A stretch of DNA of 64,000 nt from Mucilaginibacter flavidus (GCF_024055575.1 NZ_JAMXOE010000024.1:34971-98970); one strand, 5' to 3'. Numbered from the stretch's first letter, positions 27,201 through 36,434 are shown. The notes: a model not told the origin generated them from the sequence alone. Program-made: numbers and translations.

Positions 27201-27798
27201 AGGCGCCGTAAGATTAAAAGCCAATATTTTGCAATCGTGCTATTTGCAGAACCAGGGCAACGGTAAATTTACCATAGTGCCTTTGCCGATAGAGGCACAA
27301 ATATCGCAGCTTAACGGTATGGTTGTTGACGACTTTGACGGTGACGGAAACCTTGATGTGGCCATCAGCGGTAACGATTTTGGCACCGAAGTCTCTACCG
27401 GCAGGTACGATGCTTTTAACGGCTTAATACTTAAAGGTGATGGAAAAGGACACTTTAAGCCCTTAACCCTGCAACAAGGCGGTGTTTACATTCCGGGTGA
27501 CGGGAAAGCACTTGTAAAATTAAGGGGTGCCAAAGGCAACTATTTACTCGCGGCCACGCAAAACCGCGACGTGATGAAAATATTCGAGTTAAAAAGGCCG
27601 GTTAAAACCGTTCAACTCAATCCACTGGACGTGTTTGCTACTATTAAGTATAAAAATGGCCAAACCGGGAAACAGGAATTTTATAATGGTACATCTTTTC
27701 TGTCGCAGTCGGGCAGGTTTTTTAATATTGATAAAACAATGGAAACAGTTACCATAACGGATAGTTATGGCCACTTACGGAATATCCCCCTTAATTAA
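24217..27798 (+). CDS. Large FG-GAP/VCBS repeat lipoprotein with ASPIC/UnbV domain (CRTAC1-like)
   Basis: This 1193-residue protein has a lipobox at about residue 19 (ALFFSCKQH), so it is lipid-anchored and probably surface-exposed. It carries about 14 calcium-binding loops of the DxNxDGxxD type (for example DFNNDGLQD, DYDNDGDLD, DFDNDGWPD), spread over two beta-propeller-like halves. An ASPIC/UnbV segment (about 530-610, INGIGAWADIYYEHGK to HFGLGRDSVIDSVVIRW) separates the halves. Such proteins are integrin-like; no reaction is established. The stop overlaps the start of the haloperoxidase-like gene (TAATG), so the two are translationally coupled. Confidence 0.9.
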   Translation: MRFFRYFFFCCLPALFFSCKQHNVLFEKIPSSVSGVTFANTIVENDTINPLDKLNIYNGGGVGIGDFNNDGLQDIYFVGNAVSNKLYLNKGNMKFDDVTAQAGVQGSNGWGRGVAVVDINNDGLMDIYVCYTLLNDSLKRRNLLYVNQGIDKNGVPHFKEMGKEYGLDINVHSTMASFFDYDNDGDLDMYLTVNEAAPNENTSSFRPIAKDGSRRSTGRLYRNDWDPVLKHAVYHDVSKQANILIEGYGHAASIVDINRDGWKDIYVTNDFLSNNILYINNHDGTFTDKSKQYFKHTANSAMGQDIEDINNDGLADVFELDMSPEDNYRRKMFMGSNTYQLYQNFDYYGYQFQYNRNTLQVNQGPRPGQNDSIGDPAFSETSFLSGTAQTDWSWCPLITDFDNDGFRDIVITNGYPRDVTDHDFTTFRAEAYLIASKKQILDQIPIVKIPNYAFKNGGKLEFTDVTKNWGLTQPSFSNGAVYADLDNDGDMDMVINNIDDEAFIYKNTSREKDKADSHYLQIKFKGGPQNINGIGAWADIYYEHGKHQVYENTPYRGYLSTIQNIAHFGLGRDSVIDSVVIRWQNNKKQTISNVKTDEVLKVDITNARDNYSFSHQEKNDGSLFREVTKSVGVNYKHAEEDLADFNIQKLIPHKLSQYTPAVAVGDVDGNGFDDMVVGGTSKFPAQLLLQQASGQFIQRPLLPSGQKAPEQQFKDEGLLLFDANGDGKLDLYVASGGYEKTPNSPFYQDRIYLNDGKGNFTLQQDALPQNFTSKLCVKAIDYNKDGKLDLFVSGRVEPWSYPKPVSSMILRNDSKDGHLKFTDVTASVAKDLKNIGMVCDATFSDFDNDGWPDLILTGEWMPITFLKNDHGTFKNVTDNTGIADKLGWWNSITAGDFNHDGKVDYIVGNTGLNTFYKATDNYPVYITAKDFDNNGSYDAFPSVFLKDQDGEMKEFPAQTRDDAVKQMISMRVKFQNYKSFATATFDSVITPEMRKGAVRLKANILQSCYLQNQGNGKFTIVPLPIEAQISQLNGMVVDDFDGDGNLDVAISGNDFGTEVSTGRYDAFNGLILKGDGKGHFKPLTLQQGGVYIPGDGKALVKLRGAKGNYLLAATQNRDVMKIFELKRPVKTVQLNPLDVFATIKYKNGQTGKQEFYNGTSFLSQSGRFFNIDKTMETVTITDSYGHLRNIPLN

Positions 27799-29126
27799 TG
27801 CTTTTTATGAGACACTTTAAAATATTAGCCGTTTTAATTGGCGTTTTGTTTGCCGCAAGTTGTAAGCAGCAACAAAAAACCGCTATGTTGAGTGACGCCG
27901 ATGTGCTGCACAACAACGAAGATCAGCTTACCCAGGTAATTATTTACGACGTATTTACCCCGCCGGTAGCTGCCCGTATATACGGCTACACTGCTCTTGC
28001 ATCGTACGAGGCTATGCGTTATGCCAGCCCGAAATATAACTCAATAATTACGCAGCTTAAAGGTTTTGGTAAGCCCCCAGAGCCGCAAAAAGGCAAACAA
28101 TATAACTTTGCCCTTGCTGCAACCAAAGCATTTTTTACTGTAGCGCATAAAATTACCTTTTCGGTTGATACCCTTAAGAAGTACGAAGACAAGGTGTATG
28201 CCATGTACAAGGAAAACCTGGATGATTCAACTTACGCACGGTCTGTTGATTTTGGTGAGAAAATAGGAAAGTTGGTATTAAAAAGGTCGGCGGCTGACGG
28301 CTATCCGCAAAGCCGGGGCAAACCCAAGTACCTGGGCGAAAATAGTCCTGCCAAATGGCGCCCCACTCCTCCGGATTATATGGACGGTGTGGAATTTTGT
28401 TGGGGAACTATCCATTCGTTTGCAATTGATACATCAACCTTGTTTTCGCCTCCGCCACCTCCGCCTTACAGCGAAGACAAAAACAGCGCCTTTGTAAAAC
28501 AGTACACTGATGTTTATAATACCAACAAAAACCTCACCAAGGAGCAAATTGAAGTAGCAAAATTTTGGGATGATAACCCGTTTGTTATACAGCACAATGG
28601 CCACCTGATGTTTGCCGACAAAAAGATTACGCCGGGGGGGCACTGGATAGGGATAACCACAATTGCCTGTAAAAAAACACATGCCGACGGGGTTAAAACC
28701 GCGCTGGCGTATGCGCTTACCTCAATTGCCCTGTACGATTCATTTATTTGCTGCTGGGAAGTGAAATATAAATACAGTTATGCTCGTCCGGTTACCAATA
28801 TCAACGAGAAAATAGATCACAACTGGCTGCCTTTACTGCAAACCCCGCCGTTCCCTGAGTATACCGCGGGTCACTCAACCATAAGCGCAGCTTCGGCAGT
28901 AATGCTTACGCATCTTTTTGGCGACAACTTCGAATTTCAGGATACCAGCGATATCAAATACATAGGTATGCAGCGTCATTTCAAATCATTTTCGCTTGCG
29001 GCCGAAGAAACAGCGCTTAGTCGTTATTACGGTGGTATACATTATCTTAACAGTTCCCTTATAGGTGCGCAACAAGGAAAGCAGATGGCCGAATTTGTTT
29101 GGAATAAATTAAAATTAACTAATTAA
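27798..29126 (+). CDS. Vanadium-dependent haloperoxidase/PAP2-superfamily lipoprotein
   Basis: This 442-residue protein (or 439 from Met4) has a lipobox Cys22 (LFAASCKQ). The vanadate/phosphate pocket motifs are Lys323-x6-Arg330-Pro, GH at 358-359 in EYTAGHST, and Arg409-x5-His415 (SRYYGGIH). The Ser that normally precedes GH in P-S-G-H is Ala357, so a vanadate-contacting residue is missing and activity may be altered. A run of six prolines lies at 218-223. Family members oxidise halides with peroxide or act as acid phosphatases. The overlap with the FG-GAP gene and the cytochrome-containing gene 21 bases downstream indicate one operon. Confidence 0.85.
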   Translation: MLFMRHFKILAVLIGVLFAASCKQQQKTAMLSDADVLHNNEDQLTQVIIYDVFTPPVAARIYGYTALASYEAMRYASPKYNSIITQLKGFGKPPEPQKGKQYNFALAATKAFFTVAHKITFSVDTLKKYEDKVYAMYKENLDDSTYARSVDFGEKIGKLVLKRSAADGYPQSRGKPKYLGENSPAKWRPTPPDYMDGVEFCWGTIHSFAIDTSTLFSPPPPPPYSEDKNSAFVKQYTDVYNTNKNLTKEQIEVAKFWDDNPFVIQHNGHLMFADKKITPGGHWIGITTIACKKTHADGVKTALAYALTSIALYDSFICCWEVKYKYSYARPVTNINEKIDHNWLPLLQTPPFPEYTAGHSTISAASAVMLTHLFGDNFEFQDTSDIKYIGMQRHFKSFSLAAEETALSRYYGGIHYLNSSLIGAQQGKQMAEFVWNKLKLTN

Positions 29127-29147
29127 AACAGGATACTCTTGATCAAC

Positions 29148-30698
29148 ATGAAGCGTAATATATTTCACACGCTCACTTCATCTTTATATTTACTAATTAT
29201 TGCTCTAACAGGTAGTGTTTTGCTTACTGGCTGTAAAAACCGGGGTGGAGGTAATAACAAGTATGCACTTACCGGCGACACCGTTGTTGACGGTAAAAAC
29301 CTGGTGCAAATTAACTGCACCAAGTGCCATGCCCTGGTACCGGTGAATGCGCTTACTAAAGATGTTTGGAAATACCACACCTTACCTGCAATGGGTAAGT
29401 ACCTGGGCATGACCGCTTACCTGGGTGGCTATTTTAAAAGGGATACGTCGGGTTTAACATTACTTGAATGGCAAAACATAGTGGCGTACTATCAAAAAAT
29501 GGCGCCCGGTTCGTTGCCTGCTGCCAAGCCTCCTGTTGGGGCTGTGAACAGCATGGCAGGCTTTAACGTTATTGAGCCTAAAGCGCAACCTAATGTGGCC
29601 TATACTATTATGGCGGCCATAAACCCCTATAACCACAAAATTTATACGTCAGACGGCGTTTCGAACCTCTTGCAGGAATGGGATAGCAAATTAAAACTCA
29701 GCAAATCGGTTGTATTGCCATCGCCGGCGGTACATGCCAGCTTTGTTAAAAATGAGGAAGGGGGTACCAGCGGTCAATTCGCAGCTATTGGTCAGTTGGA
29801 TCCTGTGGATTTCCCGAACGGAAAAGTAATGAGTGTTAATCTGGATGATGATAAGCTAAAACCTGCTGTTTTTGCCTCAGAATTGGCCCGCCCGGTGCAA
29901 ACCCTTCAAGGCGATTTTAATAAAGACGGGCTGATAGACTGGGTGGTTTGCGGGCAGGGTGGCTCAAAAGGCGGAGTTTATTTATTCAAACAAAACCCCG
30001 ATCATAGCGTAACCCAAGTAAATATCTCGGATAAGGCCGGTGCTGTTAAGGCTGTTAGCGGCGATTTTAATAAAGATGGCTGGCCCGACCTTATGGTTTT
30101 ATTTGGCCGCGGCGACGAAGGGTTAGTGATGTTTTTGAACGACCAGCATGGCGGCTTTACCCAAAAGCGTTTATTGAGTTTTCCGCCGGTATATGGGTCG
30201 ACCGATTTTGAGCTGGCTGACATTGACCACGATGGTAATCCCGACCTTATTTATAGTTGTGGTTATAATTATAACGATTCGCGGATATTGAAGCCTTATC
30301 ATGGTTTATACCTGTATAAAAACACCGGCGACTTTAATTTCAAACAGCAATGGTTTTATCCCATTAACGGTTGTACAAAATTTGTTACTGCCGACTTTAA
30401 TGCAGACGGCAAACTTGATATAGTTACCACTGCTTTTTTTGCCGATCTTAGAGATAATCCGGCAGAGAGTTGTATTTATTTTGAACAGGATAAGTCTTTC
30501 AGTTTTAAACCGTATACCTTGCCGGTAAGTAAATACGGCCGCTGGAAAAGCATGGATGTTGGCGATATCAATAATGATGGAAAACCTGATGTTGTACTCG
30601 GGAATTTTTCTACCGGGTATAATCTCCAGCCCGGCTTAAAGCAAACCTGGGACAAAAAACTTCCCTTTATAATATTGCAGAATAACTTTAAAAAATAG
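29148..30698 (+). CDS. Lipoprotein with cytochrome c motif and FG-GAP propeller
   Basis: The protein has 516 residues from the ATG at 29148; a TTG three codons earlier is less likely. A lipobox Cys29 (VLLTGC) is followed by a c-type haem site CTKCH at 57-61, with Met82 or Met88 as possible axial ligand. A propeller of about 400 residues follows with calcium loops DFNKDGLID, DFNKDGWPD, DIDHDGNPD, DFNADGKLD and DINNDGKPD. The haem suggests electron transfer in the envelope, while the propeller has no known activity. It is the third gene of the 24217 operon and a terminator follows. A paralogue lies at 31056. Confidence 0.85.
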   Translation: MKRNIFHTLTSSLYLLIIALTGSVLLTGCKNRGGGNNKYALTGDTVVDGKNLVQINCTKCHALVPVNALTKDVWKYHTLPAMGKYLGMTAYLGGYFKRDTSGLTLLEWQNIVAYYQKMAPGSLPAAKPPVGAVNSMAGFNVIEPKAQPNVAYTIMAAINPYNHKIYTSDGVSNLLQEWDSKLKLSKSVVLPSPAVHASFVKNEEGGTSGQFAAIGQLDPVDFPNGKVMSVNLDDDKLKPAVFASELARPVQTLQGDFNKDGLIDWVVCGQGGSKGGVYLFKQNPDHSVTQVNISDKAGAVKAVSGDFNKDGWPDLMVLFGRGDEGLVMFLNDQHGGFTQKRLLSFPPVYGSTDFELADIDHDGNPDLIYSCGYNYNDSRILKPYHGLYLYKNTGDFNFKQQWFYPINGCTKFVTADFNADGKLDIVTTAFFADLRDNPAESCIYFEQDKSFSFKPYTLPVSKYGRWKSMDVGDINNDGKPDVVLGNFSTGYNLQPGLKQTWDKKLPFIILQNNFKK

Positions 30699-30720
30699 CT
30701 TACCTGAATTGCAGGTAAAA

Positions 30721-30758
30721 AAAGGCGGGATTAGGGTTGAAAACCTCGTCCCGCTTTC
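30721..30758 (+). terminator. Rho-independent terminator
   Basis: GCGGGA (30725-30730) pairs with TCCCGC (30749-30754), with an inner AGG/CCT pairing around GAAA and a T-rich tail. It ends the FG-GAP/haloperoxidase/cytochrome operon. The remaining 297 bases before 31056 show no supported gene. Confidence 0.8.
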
Positions 30759-31055
30759 TTGTGAAGATGGCGCAAAAAACTCCAGGGGAAGGCGGTTACC
30801 ATGGGCATGAATTGATTCAAACAATACTAACATTTGTAATACTTTGTAAAGATTTCGCTACTCTACAAAAACTGACCGAAACCTTACTTCGTTATATAAC
30901 AGTAGCTACTATATTTAGCTGCGGTTTATTATCTGTGGATTCGCAAGTATCCAAAATAATTAGTTTTTAACTCAATCTTAAACCCGGGATAGGACATAGC
31001 CTTATTCATAAAGCTTTTGTGTCGCGGGTGTAATCCGGTATTGTTTGCAGGCAAC

Positions 31056-32636
31056 ATGCGTAAATCGTTTATTCCGAAAGTGAAGTATTTGCTATTATCA
31101 GTTGCTGCTGTCGCGGTTATTATGATTTTTTCGCTGAGCTTACGCGTAATTGATTTAAGAAGTGTTGAACAAAAGCAGGTAGACAATGGCAGGGAACTTT
31201 CGCAGATCTATTGCAAAAGCTGCCATGAATATCCCGAACCATCACTAATAGATAAGCACACTTGGGTAAGCGGGGTGTTGCCAGAAATGGCGAGACAATT
31301 TAAGCTGGAATCGTTTTTTGGAAAATACGGCGTTACGCGGCTTTCGACCATTGCACCAGCTGATTTTGAAGATATCATAGCGTTTTATAAAAAAGAGGCC
31401 CCCGAAAAACTGTTAAGTCCAAAATCGCTTTCAGTTAGCGATTGGGCGATTTTTAGCCTTGAAAAACCGCAAAATGTAAGCCGTGCAGAAGGAAATGATG
31501 CCAATACTACCCTGCTTGCCTATAACCCTCACGATAAAAAGTTGTACAGCGGCGACATGCGGAATAACCTTTACAGCTGGAACGAGAAGCTTGAACCGTC
31601 GCTGGTTGCAAAAATGCCAACACCGGCAGTTGGCGCTAATTTCTATTCAACTGGCACTGATGGAAATCTTGCATTCATTACATGTATAGGTATACTTAAT
31701 CCTAACGATTTATTAAAAGGAGCAGTCACGGCGATCAATCTGGATAAAAGGACCGCCGATCCTGTTGTTATTGCCGATAGTTTACCAAGGCCGGTGCAAA
31801 CCATATCAGCTGATTTTAACAAAGATGGACTGCTTGATTACGTAACCTGTGGTTTTGGCCGCAACACAGGCGGTTTATACTTGTTTACCCAACAAAAAGA
31901 TCATCGTTATAAAAAAACGGTTATAAGGACGGCGCCAGGCAGCGAACAAATGGTGACCGGCGATTTTAATAATGATGGTTACCCCGATTTAATGTGCCTT
32001 TTTGCCCAGGCCGACGAGGGGATATGGCTATTTTTAAATGATAAAAAGGGCGGATTTATCACAAAAAACATATTGCATTTTCCGCCGATATACGGCTCCA
32101 GCAGTTTTCAGCTGGTTGATTTTAACCACGATGGTAAACCCGACATATTATACACCTGCGGAGACAATAGCGATTTATCGCCTGTATTAAAACCTTACCA
32201 TGGAGTTTACATTTTTACCAACCAGGGCAACTGGCAGTTTAAGCAAACTTACTTTTATCACATTGACGGTTCGACCAAAGCTATGGCCGCAGACTTTGAC
32301 CGCGACGGCGACCTCGATATTGCCACCATTGCATATTTTCCTGATTTTAAGGACGACCCAAAACAGGGCTTTGTTTACCTTGAGCAAACCAGGCCAAACC
32401 AATTTAAGGCCCATGAAATCCCGGTAAGTGACGAAGGTAGATGGTTAACGATGGAAGTAGCCGATTTGGACAATGACGGTTACCAGGACGTAATTTTAGG
32501 TAACTTTTCAGTCCCCGGCCGCGATTTGATGAACCAAACCGGCGTTACAAAAAAATGGGACAGGTTTACGCCATTAATCGTATTAAAAAACAACACCGCC
32601 AAATTGCGCGATAAAAGCGCCCCCATTTCAAAATAA
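31056..32636 (+). CDS. Membrane-anchored cytochrome c/FG-GAP protein, paralogue of 29148
   Basis: The protein has 526 residues from the ATG at 31056; an earlier TTG-initiated frame adds 13 unlikely residues. It has an N-terminal membrane anchor (residues 10-30, no lipobox) and a haem-c motif CKSCH at 53-57 with Met near the LPEMARQF segment. The propeller loops match those of the neighbour in order (DFNKDGLLD, DFNNDGYPD, DFNHDGKPD, DFDRDGDLD, DLDNDGYQD). The shared ending GRW..M.V.D...DG..DV.LGNFS shows a tandem duplication. It has its own transcription unit after the terminator at 30721. Confidence 0.87.
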   Translation: MRKSFIPKVKYLLLSVAAVAVIMIFSLSLRVIDLRSVEQKQVDNGRELSQIYCKSCHEYPEPSLIDKHTWVSGVLPEMARQFKLESFFGKYGVTRLSTIAPADFEDIIAFYKKEAPEKLLSPKSLSVSDWAIFSLEKPQNVSRAEGNDANTTLLAYNPHDKKLYSGDMRNNLYSWNEKLEPSLVAKMPTPAVGANFYSTGTDGNLAFITCIGILNPNDLLKGAVTAINLDKRTADPVVIADSLPRPVQTISADFNKDGLLDYVTCGFGRNTGGLYLFTQQKDHRYKKTVIRTAPGSEQMVTGDFNNDGYPDLMCLFAQADEGIWLFLNDKKGGFITKNILHFPPIYGSSSFQLVDFNHDGKPDILYTCGDNSDLSPVLKPYHGVYIFTNQGNWQFKQTYFYHIDGSTKAMAADFDRDGDLDIATIAYFPDFKDDPKQGFVYLEQTRPNQFKAHEIPVSDEGRWLTMEVADLDNDGYQDVILGNFSVPGRDLMNQTGVTKKWDRFTPLIVLKNNTAKLRDKSAPISK

Positions 32637-32783
32637 TATAATAAAAGGGTAAATTAGTACAATTTACCGCATGGTTAAGTTAGTTAGATTTACCCCTGTA
32701 AATTTTACCGGCTTAAACACTTACCTGCCGTTGATTTACCTTTTTTAACCTGTGGGGATAAATTGCCCCGGCATAAAATAATT

Positions 32784-35573
32784 ATGATGAAAAAAATTGT
32801 TCGCCTGGTGGCGTTTGTCTTTATTTCGGGTGTTTTCCCGTGCTCGTTGTCGGCGCAAAGTGTTAAACAGGTTAAACTTGTAAACTTCGATTTGCAGTCG
32901 TCATCGCAGGTGAAAGCCGATGGGCCTGAATTGTCGACAACGCATTACCAGTCGCCGGTTTATTGGATGCCGGTTAAGGTACCATCGACAGTGCTTACCG
33001 GGCTGGTGGCTAATCATATTTACCCCGATCCATACCAGGGGCTGAATAACATGCTGATTCCCGATGCATCCGACCAGTTTAATAAAGAATACAACCTTGA
33101 ACAATACAGCCATTTACCAAATGACCCCAATCCATGGAAAAAACCATATTGGTACCGAACCACATTTAAAGTGCCTGCCGGCGACAAGGGCCGTCATTTC
33201 CAGTTGATATTTAAGGGAATAAATTATCGCGCGGCGGTTTGGGTTAATGGTAAACAAATTGCCGACAGTACCCAAATGGCAGGCATGTTTGCTGATTATA
33301 ACCTGGATGTAACGAATGCAGTAAATGCAGGTGGCGACAATGCGCTGGCAGTTAAGATATATCCGCTTGACTACCCGGGCTATCCCGCAAAAGAACAACT
33401 AAAAGCATTAGGGCCATTTTATGAAAATGGTGGCCCTACGGGTGATGTCGGAAAAAACGTAACCATGCTTTGCTCCGTAGGCTGGGACTGGATTCCACCG
33501 GTGCGCGACCGCAATATGGGTATATGGCAACCGGTTTACCTACGCACAACCGGCGCGGTAACTATTGGCCGGCCTAAATTGGTAACCGACCTGCCAAACC
33601 TGCCCGATACAAGCGTTGCCAAACTATCATTAAACTTAACACTATCAAACCACAGCGACGCGGGGCAAAACGGCAAACTTACCGTAACAATTAAACCCGA
33701 GAACTTTGCCGGGCTGCCCATGCAGTTTTCGCAAAACTTAACGGTCGTTGCTAATGGTGCAACTGATGTTAGCCTTGACGCCGCTAAAGTAAGCCAGTTA
33801 GCTATACAAAAGCCGCATTTGTGGTGGCCAAATGGCTATGGCAGGGCAAACCTTTACCGCATACGCCTGCAATATACTACGGCCAATGGCATTGCAGACG
33901 ACACGTCGTTTGTTTTCGGCATACGTACCGTAAGCTCAAAGGGCACCATGGTTGTGGATTTTTTGCGCCGCGAATTTTTTGTAAATGGTAAACGGGTACA
34001 CCTTAATGGCGGCGCTTGGGTGCCTGATATGATGGTAAACCGCGACTCGGCCCGTTATGATTATGAAATGCACCTTTGCCGCAACGCAAATGTGAATTTG
34101 GTAAGGATTTGGGGTGGGGGAGTTACTCCGCCTGATGCATTTTGGAATGCCGCCGATAAATATGGCGAAATGGTATGGTCGGACTTTTGGGTTACCGGCG
34201 ATACCCAGGGCGAATTTAAAGGTTCGCCGGATTGGCCGCTGGAAGGGAATATATTTGTAAAAAACGTTACCAGCACTATTTACCGCATCCGCAACCACCC
34301 GAGCCTGTTGGTGTGGACAGGTGGTAATGAAGGCCACGCCCGCAAGGAATTATATGATGCCATGCGCGATGCTATCATTAACCTTGACGGCACCCGCCCT
34401 TACATCCCAAGCTCTTCAGGCTTTGCCAAACTGCCGGCCGGCTGGAAAGGCTCCTGGCCAGACGACCAGGCTTCAGGTGTTTACAGCGGCGGCCCGTACA
34501 ACTGGCAGGACCCTAAAGTGTATTACAAGAAAGCGGATGTTGGTGGCGATTGGGTATTTAAAGATGAAACCGGCCTGCCCTCGCAGCCGCCTTATACTAC
34601 ATTGGCTAAAACTATCCCTAACCTGGTGTGGGACACAAAATTGCCTTTCCCGCTTAACAACACCTGGGGTTACCACGATGCAGCGACAGGAGCCGCACAA
34701 TTTGACAATTACATCAGCGAAATGGTGACACGGTATGGACAGCCGGCAACTATGGTAAACTTTTCGGACAAGATGCAATTGATGAATGCTGTTGGTTACC
34801 AGGGTATATTCGAAGCTGCCGGCCATAAGTTAACTGAAACTGGGGGCGTAATGCTTTGGAAACTGAATGCAGCCTTGCCAAGCGTGGTGTGGCAGATATA
34901 TGATTGGTACCTGGAGCCAAATGCAGGCTATTACGCCATGCAAAACGCAGTGGAGCCATTACATATCCAATTCAATCAAAACGACTCCACTGCGGCCGTA
35001 ATAAACCGGATGCACCATGCGACCGGCGTACTAAGTGCCAAAGCCGAAATTTTCGATATCGATAGCAAAAGATTAAACTCATTCAGCATAAGCCATATCG
35101 GTTTTGCCGATGAAGGCACACAGGAGGTCATCAAACTAAAAGAAGCGCTTATTGCCGCAAAGGGCGTAAGCTTTGTAGTGCTTAATTTAACCAACGCGGC
35201 AGGTAAAACAGTGTCACATAACGTGTACTGGCTTGCGCCCGGCAACAACCTTACCGAATTAAACAACCTTGCACCAACCAAAGTTGATGTAAAAGTGTTG
35301 GGTGCCGAAAAAGGCGCCGCAGAAAACAAGTGGACAATACAGCTCACCAATAACACCGGCAGACTGGCATTTTTTGTGCGCCCGCAGCTAATGGCCAATG
35401 GCGAAGAAGTTATGCCAAGCTACTGGTCTGCAAATTACTTTACCCTTGCCCCGCACGAAAGTATTACAGTTTCTGTAAGCGCCCCGGTCGCCAAATTAGG
35501 TGGCGTACAGCCAAAAGTTTTGGTTGAGGGCTGGAATTTAGAGAAACAGTGGGTGGGACTGGGAACCAAATAA
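32784..35573 (+). CDS. GH2-family exo-beta-glycosidase (exo-glucosaminidase/mannosidase-like)
   Basis: The protein has 929 or 930 residues from paired ATG codons at 32784/32787, with a signal peptide ending SLSAQS. The order is sugar-binding domain, Ig-like domain, then a TIM barrel (HLNGGAWVPDM, NLVRIWGGG). The acid/base Glu516 is in WTGGNEGH, and Glu595 in KDETG is the likely nucleophile. The ending MLWKLNAALPSVVWQIYDWYLEPN matches exo-beta-D-glucosaminidase-like (CsxA) GH2 enzymes better than beta-galactosidases. It should trim terminal residues from a glycan. It lies 147 bases after the cytochrome gene and probably belongs to the same glycan region. Confidence 0.87.
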   Translation: MMKKIVRLVAFVFISGVFPCSLSAQSVKQVKLVNFDLQSSSQVKADGPELSTTHYQSPVYWMPVKVPSTVLTGLVANHIYPDPYQGLNNMLIPDASDQFNKEYNLEQYSHLPNDPNPWKKPYWYRTTFKVPAGDKGRHFQLIFKGINYRAAVWVNGKQIADSTQMAGMFADYNLDVTNAVNAGGDNALAVKIYPLDYPGYPAKEQLKALGPFYENGGPTGDVGKNVTMLCSVGWDWIPPVRDRNMGIWQPVYLRTTGAVTIGRPKLVTDLPNLPDTSVAKLSLNLTLSNHSDAGQNGKLTVTIKPENFAGLPMQFSQNLTVVANGATDVSLDAAKVSQLAIQKPHLWWPNGYGRANLYRIRLQYTTANGIADDTSFVFGIRTVSSKGTMVVDFLRREFFVNGKRVHLNGGAWVPDMMVNRDSARYDYEMHLCRNANVNLVRIWGGGVTPPDAFWNAADKYGEMVWSDFWVTGDTQGEFKGSPDWPLEGNIFVKNVTSTIYRIRNHPSLLVWTGGNEGHARKELYDAMRDAIINLDGTRPYIPSSSGFAKLPAGWKGSWPDDQASGVYSGGPYNWQDPKVYYKKADVGGDWVFKDETGLPSQPPYTTLAKTIPNLVWDTKLPFPLNNTWGYHDAATGAAQFDNYISEMVTRYGQPATMVNFSDKMQLMNAVGYQGIFEAAGHKLTETGGVMLWKLNAALPSVVWQIYDWYLEPNAGYYAMQNAVEPLHIQFNQNDSTAAVINRMHHATGVLSAKAEIFDIDSKRLNSFSISHIGFADEGTQEVIKLKEALIAAKGVSFVVLNLTNAAGKTVSHNVYWLAPGNNLTELNNLAPTKVDVKVLGAEKGAAENKWTIQLTNNTGRLAFFVRPQLMANGEEVMPSYWSANYFTLAPHESITVSVSAPVAKLGGVQPKVLVEGWNLEKQWVGLGTK

Positions 35574-35714
35574 TTAATTGAGATAAATAGAAATATAAGG
35601 CTGCGATTTATCGTGGCCTTAATATTTTAAAAAAAACTATTCTTTTAGTTAAAAAATAATCTACTTTAGCAGTTCAATTATAATATTAGTCAGACCAGCG
35701 CTAAACCATCACAA

Positions 35715-36413
35715 GTGAAAAAACAGATTTTAACGTTTTGTGTAATTGCCTTTGCATATTTTAGTTGCTCCAAAGAGCACATATCGATCCAAAAATCATC
35801 TTATAATATTTCCATCAAAGCCGTCGGCAATGATGCTGCTACAGATTCCTCCTCGTCGTGGGAACAGGTGTTAGGCGGCAACGCGACAATTACTTTCGAT
35901 GCGAAATACCCAAGCGATACGATGACCGTATCGTCAATAACCCATACGGTTGATTTAGGTAAACTGTCAGCCTACCAATGGAAATTGTTTGCAGGCAAAT
36001 ATGATATAACCCTTGCCACAGCTGATGACGCCGTGGTTTCGCCCTATGTTAGGTTTAGCGCCAGCAAAGCAGGAGTTGACATCAACACTGACGGTGTTAT
36101 TGGGATGGACGTAGACGCCAGCGATGGTGTAATAACGATTAAAAGGACTTTGCTGGATACAACAGTTAGCCCTACATTTAAGCCAACCGGTGCAGCCGTT
36201 GCTAACTTAATTAACGCCAATGGTTATGCCTATTTGTATGTAAAGGGAAGCACCAGCGGCCAGTTGGTTTTTACCAGCACTGAAGGAGACGTTTACAAAG
36301 CGGATATAACGGTAGTTGCAAAAAGCCAGTTCGACGCTTCCCTTAAAACGAATTCGAAAGGACAAGTAGTTATTCAATCGTATCCCTTCCATCCAAAAAC
36401 CACTGTTCAATAA
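35715..36413 (+). CDS. Unknown lipoprotein, paralogue of the next gene's N-terminus
   Basis: This 232-residue protein starts at GTG 35715. It has a lipobox near residue 18 (FAYFSCSKE) and a beta-rich body. Blocks such as WEQVLGGNATI, GKYDITLA, YVRFSAS, SDGVITI, SPTFKPTG and NGYAYLYVKG align in order with the first about 230 residues of the 36435 protein. No known family is recognised. It sits 21 bases before that gene, so the two are co-transcribed. Surface location is likely from the lipobox; the function is not inferred. Confidence 0.75.
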   Translation: MKKQILTFCVIAFAYFSCSKEHISIQKSSYNISIKAVGNDAATDSSSSWEQVLGGNATITFDAKYPSDTMTVSSITHTVDLGKLSAYQWKLFAGKYDITLATADDAVVSPYVRFSASKAGVDINTDGVIGMDVDASDGVITIKRTLLDTTVSPTFKPTGAAVANLINANGYAYLYVKGSTSGQLVFTSTEGDVYKADITVVAKSQFDASLKTNSKGQVVIQSYPFHPKTTVQ

Positions 36414-36434
36414 CACTGCTAAACCTATCTCATA

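Noticed and set aside
30737..30970. 77-codon plus-strand frame after the cytochrome gene
   Set aside because: It begins inside a strong terminator hairpin and shows no domain or neighbour support.
24217..32636. FG-GAP/cytochrome cluster as a Planctomycetes-type PSCyt system
   Set aside because: The gene content has single CxxCH motifs with FG-GAP propellers and SusCD neighbours. No PSCyt/PSD1 domain pattern is seen.
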